DNA of 64,000 nucleotides from Anaerolineae bacterium. Lineage in GTDB: Bacteria > Chloroflexota > Anaerolineae > Promineifilales > Promineifilaceae. The notes under the pieces are model-generated. The model did no database searches and had not been told where the DNA came from. It saw nothing but the letters and a program-made list of their open reading frames with translations. Location of the stretch: contig JAUIAP010000001.1 in NCBI GenBank assembly GCA_030425205.1, positions 526,393-590,392 on the forward strand. The letters are read 5' to 3'. Both the position numbers and the translations under genes were made by a program. Shown in pieces: positions 34,501-41,600 of this stretch (positions are counted from its first letter, which is position 1; the number at the start of each line of letters is the position of its first letter).

Positions 34501-35845
34501 GCGCAGCCATCGACGTGCCACTCGCAATCGCATACCGTCCATTGGGATAAGCGGACAATATCTGCACACCGGGCGCACTAATCGTCGGTTTGTTCTGTTC
34601 CGAATAGAGTGACGGGCCGCGTGATGAGAACCACACGGCGAGTTCCCGATGATCTGTCGCACCAACCGCAAGCACATCGTCTAGTGCGGCGGGGAGGTCA
34701 ACGGCATCATCAAAACGGCCATCGTTGCCGGCCGCATTGATGGTCATGATTCCAGCCGCGTGGAGCGCATTGATCCCATCCTCAATGCCTTGCGATCTGC
34801 CTTTGCCGCCCCATGAATTGTTGACCACATCGGGTGCTTGCGACGCATCCCCATTTGGTGCAAGCAGCCACTGAAACCCCAACAAAATTGCACTTTCATA
34901 GGCAAAGCCATCTGCCTCAAATATGTTAACCGCGATCCATTGTGCGTTGGGTGCAACGCCAAATCCAGCTTGCCCAACGGCACTGCCCGCGACGTGTGTG
35001 CCATGACCATGGGTGTCGGTAGGGACTGGGCTGGGTGTGCTGCTGGCATCAAACCAATGCGCCGCGTGATTATTTGCATTGCCGCGATAGTTGGCTTGCA
35101 AAATGGGATGCGTCCAATCGACACCCGTATCCATGATGGCGACGACGCTACCACTGCCGTCAATGCCCAATGCGTGCCATGCGTGGGGGGCGCGGATGTG
35201 GGGGACACCCCATGCCGTGCGCAGGGAATCCTCGCCGCTCGGTCCGCTTTGTGAAAGTGGGGAATTGGGTTGGGAAGCGTGGTAAGTATGCGTGATCTGT
35301 TCGGTAAAGGCGTTGGGGCAATTAGCCAATACGGGTTCAAGTTGCGGGGGTGTTTGTCTGCCTCTGCCAAGCGCAATATCGTTAGAGCTGCCAGTGGCCT
35401 GATCGGGGGCCAGCGCACCACACAACGGATTGACGGGCGCATCCACCTTGCCGTCCCTTTCAACAGATAAGACGGTTGGATGGTTACGGAGTTGGGTAAC
35501 AGTCTGCACATCGGCCGAAATTCCCACCCCGTTGATAATCCATAATGGGCGCACTGTTGCCTCTGTCAATAGCGGCATGACGGCCGCTAACGGCTGTGCA
35601 TTATGCGCCTTGAGCGCGGCGACGAGATCGGCGCGATTGCTCGATTGTGCCAGTACGCTGTCCGTCCCCCCGACGAAACGCACAATGTAGCGATCTCGCG
35701 CATCTATGCTGTGGGGATTGCAATTCCCAAAACAGGTGTTTTCAGTTGAATTCTCAAATTGTGGAGCAGCAATCAGTTGCAGCGCGGAAGCTGTGATGAG
35801 TGCGATAAAAATGGGAAGAAATAGAAATCGCCAACGGTGCTTCAT
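31535..35845 (-). CDS. Large secreted subtilisin-like serine protease (S8) with inhibitor prodomain and long C-terminal region
   Basis: This 1436-residue protein has signal peptide 1-27, an I9-like prodomain (RYIVRFVGGTD through TVLSVERD, about 50-132), then the S8 catalytic domain. The triad is D239 in VVAIMDTGVDW, H281 in THGHGTHVAG and S445 in ASGTSMAAPHV, with oxyanion N374 in AAGND. After about residue 510 comes a carboxypeptidase-regulatory-like beta domain (SGRVTDGAGQPLTATVQIADT), a long region with ThuA/GATase-like stretches (VLLVDDDRWYDKEQLYIDTL) and a DUF11-like beta domain (VTITNRLSADLILDPSS). It is probably an extracellular or surface-attached protease with adhesion modules. There is no C-terminal TM anchor, unlike the beta-helix proteins to its right. 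Confidence 0.94.
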   Translation of the reverse strand: MKHRWRFLFLPIFIALITASALQLIAAPQFENSTENTCFGNCNPHSIDARDRYIVRFVGGTDSVLAQSSNRADLVAALKAHNAQPLAAVMPLLTEATVRPLWIINGVGISADVQTVTQLRNHPTVLSVERDGKVDAPVNPLCGALAPDQATGSSNDIALGRGRQTPPQLEPVLANCPNAFTEQITHTYHASQPNSPLSQSGPSGEDSLRTAWGVPHIRAPHAWHALGIDGSGSVVAIMDTGVDWTHPILQANYRGNANNHAAHWFDASSTPSPVPTDTHGHGTHVAGSAVGQAGFGVAPNAQWIAVNIFEADGFAYESAILLGFQWLLAPNGDASQAPDVVNNSWGGKGRSQGIEDGINALHAAGIMTINAAGNDGRFDDAVDLPAALDDVLAVGATDHRELAVWFSSRGPSLYSEQNKPTISAPGVQILSAYPNGRYAIASGTSMAAPHVTGLVALLRQADASLDRAGITQILTTTVGVAADAPNFDTGWGIVDAYQAVAQALEVASIQLQFMEDGEPLPNLQVSIKPETGAVFSFLTDEMGVVEVWLRDGAYEVSADSTLYTLPKTVLQIDPTTPSKISYTPNRNPYTTLSGRVTDGAGQPLTATVQIADTFLQTQTSTNGEYSFDLPFGRTFEVVAKAEGHSVERREIGVVNRPMIAHFQLISQTKTLLVNGDAWRYNDAASGFYEQALIDLHRNYDVFDMYDPSIDVPASARILANYDHVIWSHPSTSPGIIGAQTVISDYLGTAGDLLLSGHSIAQIEDNSPFTGVYWYGLLGASHLGTVVPTQTVRGLANPFADLAFGFNGNDSNRDQTVIDTLGIRHGSLSQPILRLEDGRVVGQQTTRCEPFNVLLFGFGVQGISGRANRAALLARSFDAFDVPPSEVGLHFPTLPIDDFVVANQQLSYTVTVQNMSEVTTETIQLQVDSPWKTTLTTPTLTLGPCDTGDVVVTVHAPAQLGESGAYQSRLLAETTRSHGEFPLIHRVPQDVLLVDDDRWYDKEQLYIDTLTSMGVSFDYWKTGWHTGIFADGRGEISAELLAQYDIVIWFTGADWFAPVTRHEADGLDQFVANGGRLFLVSQDYLYYNSRHPLTEKLGVRDFVETVTPTVAFGQPSGELPSNLVGSQTFDYANYNPWGDGLIPQSDSNPVLWHSSGMVGGIATTHSNWRTVFWAVPLEVLNDPQPILADTIGWLSDLGETTFSVDTPHGAGDEARTFRLTLKNLPTAPSNFVTITNRLSADLILDPSSLHGATYDPDQHTIYWSGNLATGAEHVISYAAKQTSEAIENRVQISYARHGLTFEKVVNSWMAAPDMANSSVHFAGRQVTFVLQNTGADGLISADLYLPPHHQLITETVRTSDGTLQSVTGGHVGWQGEIERGGSVRVTGVVTGQISAENQFLTAVAYIDDGVTTPITRDVIAILYPPYRIHLPFVALPN

Positions 35846-35909
35846 GTTGGCAGTTTAGCAGGTTTCGGCCGAAATAGTTGCCAACGCGCTTACACGATAT
35901 TGATACTGG

Positions 35910-36383
35910 TTAGCTTGCGTGATCGCGCTGATCCCACAATTGGCGAATCTGTTGAATGTGACCCATGTGTTGGGCGGTGTGTTCGAGGGCGTGGAGCAAC
36001 GCCCAGCCGATGCTAATGGCGCGGTCGAGCGAGGGTAGCGTTTGTTTTCGGCCGAGATCGTCCAGCGTCAATTTTGCCAATGCTGCCCGCGTATAAGCGT
36101 CACAACGGCTGATGCGTTCGCGTAAATCTGCAACCGTCGTGCCAGCCGCCTTAAACTCTGTGTCGCGTACGCGGTTGGAAGCATCGCCCTGCGCGACATC
36201 ACCAACCCAATAGCGTTCAGAGCCGGTCGTGTGTGTGACCAAGATGGCGATGGAGTTCATCTCGTCGCCCGGCGACCAGTCGAGCGCAGCGTCAGGCAAA
36301 TCGGTTAGCTGTTTGTCGATTTCGTCGTGTAGTGCGGCGAAACGTTCTTGTAGGTCTTGGAAAAATGGGTGTGTCGTAGTCAT
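35910..36383 (-). CDS. DinB-like four-helix protein
   Basis: This 157-residue helical protein has His residues at the metal-site positions of the DinB/YfiT superfamily: SIAILVTHTTGSERYW in helix 2 and LLHALEHTAQHMGHIQQIRQL in helix 4. Family members are metal-dependent thiol transferases or hydrolases (bacillithiol or mycothiol type), but most are uncharacterised. It carries a TCGGCCGA site at 36048. Confidence 0.85.
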   Translation of the reverse strand: MTTTHPFFQDLQERFAALHDEIDKQLTDLPDAALDWSPGDEMNSIAILVTHTTGSERYWVGDVAQGDASNRVRDTEFKAAGTTVADLRERISRCDAYTRAALAKLTLDDLGRKQTLPSLDRAISIGWALLHALEHTAQHMGHIQQIRQLWDQRDHAS

Positions 36384-36405
36384 TTGCCTATGATACCGTA
36401 GATCG

Positions 36406-36663
36406 CTATCTATCGACGTACACTACGCGATCCCATTCATAGTCACAATACTTGCAGGTGTAATGTTGGTGTGCCTTGCCTGTGACATGCTGCATAAAGC
36501 TGCGATTCTCTTTGACGCGCAACTTGGCAAGCGGCCGATTGCAACGCGGACAGCGCGTTTTCCACCAAACAATCGCCGCGATGATGCCAATGACAAACAC
36601 CATCCCACACACCATATTCAAAATCGAGCCACCATCACTTTGTGCTGTTTGTAACAATATCAT
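36406..36663 (-). CDS. Small membrane protein with C-terminal zinc ribbon
   Basis: About 85 residues from ATG 36663 (a GTG at 36726 would add 21). One TM helix (NMVCGMVFVIGIIAAIVWW) is followed by a four-cysteine zinc ribbon, CPRC...CKYC, about 30 residues apart, with a conserved-looking CDYEWDRVVYVD end. I do not recognise a named family. Function unknown; topology suggests the ribbon is cytoplasmic. Confidence 0.7.
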   Translation of the reverse strand: MILLQTAQSDGGSILNMVCGMVFVIGIIAAIVWWKTRCPRCNRPLAKLRVKENRSFMQHVTGKAHQHYTCKYCDYEWDRVVYVDR

Positions 36664-36741
36664 TGCACACGTTGCGGGGAAGCATGTATCGATCGGGTTT
36701 TCCAACTTGCGATACACGCTCCCCACAAAAGAACTATTTAA

Positions 36742-38610
36742 TCAACTTTCTGTGTTCTCAACGGCGATTATCGGCCGATTGATCACTCGCCATCCCACCA
36801 AACTTATCACAAAGAGCACGGCAAACACAACAACTGTTGACTGCCCGCTGCTGACCGTTTCCTGCTGACTAACCGCAACGGCCAGCGGAACTTCACTGTA
36901 ATACTCGTCAGAAAGGCGTGATGTTGTGTTTGCTCCATAATACTCAATGGGTGCAACAGCATCAGATATGATCGTCGTGTCATTGTTGGTCATATTTTGC
37001 GTTCGCAACGTTTCGCCAGCTACCAATGGACGGTCAAGTGTGCCTGTCCACGTTGTGCCAGCCGCATTGAAGGTTCCCTCACCAATCAACTCAAACGCTT
37101 CAATCCGATTATCAATATCGTCAAGATATAGAAAGACGGTGCAACTGCCGCAGTCAGTATCGGGATCAATCCCAAACTGTTTGTCGCCGTTTGTTCCGCT
37201 GACAGATGTTCCACTGATTGACGTGACTTTGGCTGGAATATGTTTCCGCAAATCCTCATTGACGCCCGGATTTCCAAAGCGATAGCTATGATAGTTGGCT
37301 TCGGCAAAACCCCCGCCGTCGATCACGTTGTTCCACACTTTTAACCAACGCGGTGGGTCTTCCGTGCCGCGCCCGACAAAGCTTTGTGTAATGATGACCG
37401 CATCTGCTTCGGTATCAACGTCATTTGGCTCAAACCCATTCCGTGTAAAGAAGAATGTGTTTTCGGTGACGAAACTCTCTGTGCCACCAAACAGCAGCCC
37501 TTGCCCACATGTGCCAATCTCCGTGCCATCGGCATCTTTCCCAATCACGTTGCCGCGCACATCATTGTTCGTCCCATAAATTTCCATGGCAATAGGGGGT
37601 GTTTCATTAGCGGACTGTGTTTTATGTAGTCCTGCAATCGTGTTATTGCGAATGGTATTGTTCGAGCCTGTCACTTGAATCCCCTCACCACCATACCAGA
37701 GGTTGGCTTGGAAATCGTTATCACGTGTGCAGTCAAATCCTGTCCGGCTGTTCAACGGTATGTCGCCGTTGCCATCCATGCCGATAAAGTTGTTTTCGAT
37801 AATGTTGCCGCTGCCACCGCTGGTGATGCGAATGGCACGCTCAAATGCACCGATGACGCGATTGTTGCGAATCGTGTTGTTGTCGGAAGCGGAATTGGGC
37901 ATGATGATGCCGCCGCGTGCTTCTGCACGTAATGCTTGACTGTTTGCATCAGAGGCTGGTTTCATCTCTGAGCCGTCGTTCGTTAATCCCATCCATACGC
38001 CTTCGACCAAATTGCCTCCAGCGTACAATATGATTTGCCCTCCGCCATGAAAGCCAATGTTGCGGATGATGTTATCGGCCGAATAAATTTCAAGTGAGCG
38101 TCCACCAGTCGGATTATTGTCTCGATTGGTGTTGACCATAATCCGTGGACCACCGCCGGGTCGCGTGCCGCCATCAACCGTGACATCATCGGCCGTGTTA
38201 TCGTTGTTCGGTGCCAAAATCTGCCACACATACGATTCGTCGATCTCGACCTCCCAAATTTGAAGCGTCGAATCATAGTTCGGGTCGCTGGTTGGGATAT
38301 TGAAGTTGATCAAAATGGGACGGTCACTGTCTGGTCGGACCGATGCTTCAAGAATTGCCCGCCGCAGCGTGCAGTTGCTACCGTCTACATTATTTGGGGC
38401 AGCTTTATAAATAGCACCAGTACTTAACGTGTAGGTGCAAGTGTAACTGTCCTCTCTGCCGATTTGGGCATCGACCTCTGCAAAGTCTGTCGTTGTCGTG
38501 ACGGTAATGGTGGTGGCGGTGGGAGCTTTGAGGGGTGTTTCGGCCGAAGCCGCCCCCACGCCCAACCCCATCATCAATACGAACAATGCGAGTAATTTAA
38601 AAAGTTTCAT
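36742..38610 (-). CDS. Secreted parallel beta-helix protein, one CSLREAI-type module, C-terminal membrane anchor
   Basis: This 622-residue protein has a signal peptide (MKLFKLLALFVLMMGLGVGAASA), a CSLREAI-like N-cap (CTLRRAILEAS) and right-handed beta-helix repeats rich in NTIRNN/NIIENN turns from about 150 to 480. The end is LAVAVSQQETVSSG, then one TM helix and a short charged tail. The SQQ-stalk-TM end is shared with the other two beta-helix proteins. AAGGAGA lies five bases before ATG. An 11-bp-period direct repeat (38655-38676) and a -10-like TATTAT precede it, as in the other two. It is likely a surface adhesin or polysaccharide-binding protein; no lyase catalytic site is recognised. 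Confidence 0.85.
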   Translation of the reverse strand: MKLFKLLALFVLMMGLGVGAASAETPLKAPTATTITVTTTTDFAEVDAQIGREDSYTCTYTLSTGAIYKAAPNNVDGSNCTLRRAILEASVRPDSDRPILINFNIPTSDPNYDSTLQIWEVEIDESYVWQILAPNNDNTADDVTVDGGTRPGGGPRIMVNTNRDNNPTGGRSLEIYSADNIIRNIGFHGGGQIILYAGGNLVEGVWMGLTNDGSEMKPASDANSQALRAEARGGIIMPNSASDNNTIRNNRVIGAFERAIRITSGGSGNIIENNFIGMDGNGDIPLNSRTGFDCTRDNDFQANLWYGGEGIQVTGSNNTIRNNTIAGLHKTQSANETPPIAMEIYGTNNDVRGNVIGKDADGTEIGTCGQGLLFGGTESFVTENTFFFTRNGFEPNDVDTEADAVIITQSFVGRGTEDPPRWLKVWNNVIDGGGFAEANYHSYRFGNPGVNEDLRKHIPAKVTSISGTSVSGTNGDKQFGIDPDTDCGSCTVFLYLDDIDNRIEAFELIGEGTFNAAGTTWTGTLDRPLVAGETLRTQNMTNNDTTIISDAVAPIEYYGANTTSRLSDEYYSEVPLAVAVSQQETVSSGQSTVVVFAVLFVISLVGWRVINRPIIAVENTES

Positions 38611-38636
38611 GAAAATCTCCTTTGTCTAGATTTAAA

Positions 38637-38676
38637 ATCATAATAATGGTTGAGCGATCTAAAAACGATCCAAACG
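38637..38676 (-). promoter_or_regulatory. SARP-type direct repeat and -10 of the one-module beta-helix gene
   Basis: CGATCTAAAAA (38655-38665) and CGATCCAAACG (38666-38676) form an 11-base direct repeat. On the minus strand it is followed after nine bases by TATTAT, or after twelve by TATGAT. The start codon is 45 bases from the repeat. No -35 hexamer is needed if an activator contacts polymerase here. Confidence 0.75.
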
Positions 38677-38684
38677 TGCGCAGA

Positions 38685-41600
38685 TTACCCATCAATCGAG
38701 ATTGTGACATCAACCCCAAATAGTTCTGCACTATCAAAGCTCGTGTTGCTGATCAAAACACCAAACGAATCACTATTGTGTAAACTGCCAAACGAGCGTT
38801 CCCCATCGGGAATTGCCAGACAATCTGGGTCATCGGACCAATAGGTGCGATAGAAAGGCGCGTCCCCACCGTTTACGCTTGCCGTCACATTGGCCTGTGC
38901 GCCGCTCAAGATGGTGACGACGTCAAACTCAACCCAAGTGCTGGTTAATGGCTCCAAAAATACATCGACGTGATAATCAAAATCGGTATGGATGATCGAT
39001 GTTATGTTAGGCGAAAATGGGACGAGCGAGCGCACCAACGAACAGGCATCACCGCCAGAAAATGCCCCATCAAGCAGATTGTGGTGTTCGTAAACCTGAT
39101 TGCGCACCCACTCAAAATAAAGCGGTGGTAGACTATTGTTGATTGCCGCATTGACATCCGTTGCCTCCGCCCCAACGGTAAAAATTTGTTCGAGATAACC
39201 GAGCGGTTGACTATATTCATCGAGCATGTAGTACCAAAAATCTTGCCCTTCGTACTCTAAACGACCATTGTTCGTATCATGATATGTTTGCTGAAGCGGC
39301 TCTGTGACGATGCGTCTATTCCATTTTGAAGAGCGATGTGTCGCCCCGATTGAAGCCCCTGCAACGGAGGCCGTTCCTTCCCATACCCATGAGGCGAAAT
39401 CATCTGCGGGGTCATCAACCATCGTTGGATAGGCGGTTTGAATGGCGTGAAACAGCTCATGTCGAATGGTTCCGCGCCATTCACTCATAATGGGTAGCGT
39501 GATAGAGCAAATTCGCAGCGTTTGGCTCCTAGCGACGTAGACACCATTGATGCCATCACATGCTGAGATAGAGGGATCGGAAATAATGACGCCGCGAAAC
39601 GTCGATGTATTGGTCAGATTTGGAGCAGGCTGCGCACCACTCCCAAACGATGGGATTTGCTTTTTAAGATGTGGCTCGTTAAAGCCATGCCCAACCACAA
39701 AGTCGTTATAGGCAGCGACAAGTTCGGCCGCAAACGCATCTTTCACCCCTTGTGTACAGCCTGCCGCAAAGCAACTCACGTTAAAGTTAACGGCGTCTGG
39801 GGATGCTTGTGCCTCACGGCTGTTTGGTGCGGGCAGCATGTCAAACAATGGGTCTTCAACGATGGTAAAAACAAAGTTGCTGTTAGTTAACTGATTGCTC
39901 GTAAAGGTGAGCAGGTTGTTGCTGGAATCATAGTAGCCTTGTGTGTGATACCAAGATAGCTCTGTCGCCGCCTCGTCTTTGACGCTCGTTGGATCGAGGA
40001 GCATGGCGATGGCGAGATGGTTTGTGTCTACACCGTTGGGAACGGGAACACCGATCAAAAATGGTTTGTCGGGTGGTGCGTTCTTGTGGGTTTCGGCCGA
40101 AATCTGAAAGTAATCGCCCACCACCGTGCCAAACTGATCATAAGCTGGGCTGGGGACAGGCGCGACCAGTGCAGAAATCCGTACATCTTCGTTCAATGTC
40201 CCCGCTACGGCTCCGACAACAACCCCGCTACCACTCTGCGCCGAACTGCCATCTTCCAGCAAATCATCAAATGCGCCGCACGAATTTGGCACACGCTCTT
40301 CCTCCGCATATGTCTCGACTGGCGCAAATGCTGCGCCAACCAATACCAATCCAATCACCAGCAGCACGATCCCGCGCCGCCCTTGCCAAAACGCAAACAG
40401 CGTCATTCCAACCAAGCCAACAACGACCCACACCTGACCACTGTTCACTGTCCACCATCCACCGCTGATCGCCTCCTGCTGGCTGAACCCGACGGCAGTC
40501 GGAACGCCATCTGTAAAGCACGCCGAGAACTCCGATGTGTCGCCTGTCAGTAGGTTGGTTGCGATGGCTGTGTAGAAACCCAATGGTGTTGCTGCATTGG
40601 CTTGCGGGACTGAGAAATCGAACGAACCAGACACCCCCATTTGGATATTCGTCGAACCGAAGAATTGCGAGCCTTCGCCGTGATTAAAGAGGTCATCACA
40701 CGAGGCAGAGGTGAATACATCAACACGATAGTTACGACTGGGTCGGCTCTTGAGCGTGCCAAGAATATTGCCGCCGACGGAAACCCCCGTCAACGTTGGG
40801 AAGTTTTGTTTATCATTTGGCCCCGTGTCGCTGTCGCAAACGGCGTCGTCATTAAGTGTCACATCGTCATCATTGAGATCGATGCCAAGCAGCCCATTGG
40901 CGTTGATCTCGTTGGCAAAGAGGGCATTGCCCACGCTGATGTCTGAAACCACGATCCCAACGCCGCCATTGTTACGCACTTGGTTGTAAGCCAGCCCTGC
41001 ATCGCCACCAAACCCATTGTTCATGCTGCCATTGAGGATGTGAACGCCATGCGAACTGTTGCCGATGTCAAGCGTCCCTGCTGTGTCTGTGCCAACGCCG
41101 TTGCCATAGAAGTTGTTGCCATTTGCTCCGTCAATTTGGACACCGATGCTGTTGTAGCCGACGATATTGCCGTCAAACGTGTTGTCGTCGCCGCCGTCAA
41201 CGTGTATGCCGATGGAACCCCCCGCGTTGAGGGTGCCGGTCGCGTTTGTGCCAATTGAGTTGTTGCTGATGGTGCTGCTATCGCCAGACATGGTTAGGGC
41301 AACCCCGCCATCTGCGCCGATTTGATTGGCGTTGAGTGTGGTCGATAGCGTGTCCGTGCCGATCACAATGGCGTTTGTGCCGCTGTTGAGATCGGTGTTG
41401 CCATCGGCCGAAATTCCCACCTGATTGTCACTCACCAGATTGCCAATCGACTCATTGCCCGCGCCATCACTCTCAATTAACAGATCGACCGTCGCGCTGC
41501 TCGCCGCAATGACGTTACGCTGAATGATGACCCCCTCCGCATTTTGCAGATGCACGGCGGTTGGCGAGGCGGTAATCAGCGTCGTTCCATCAGACTGTAC

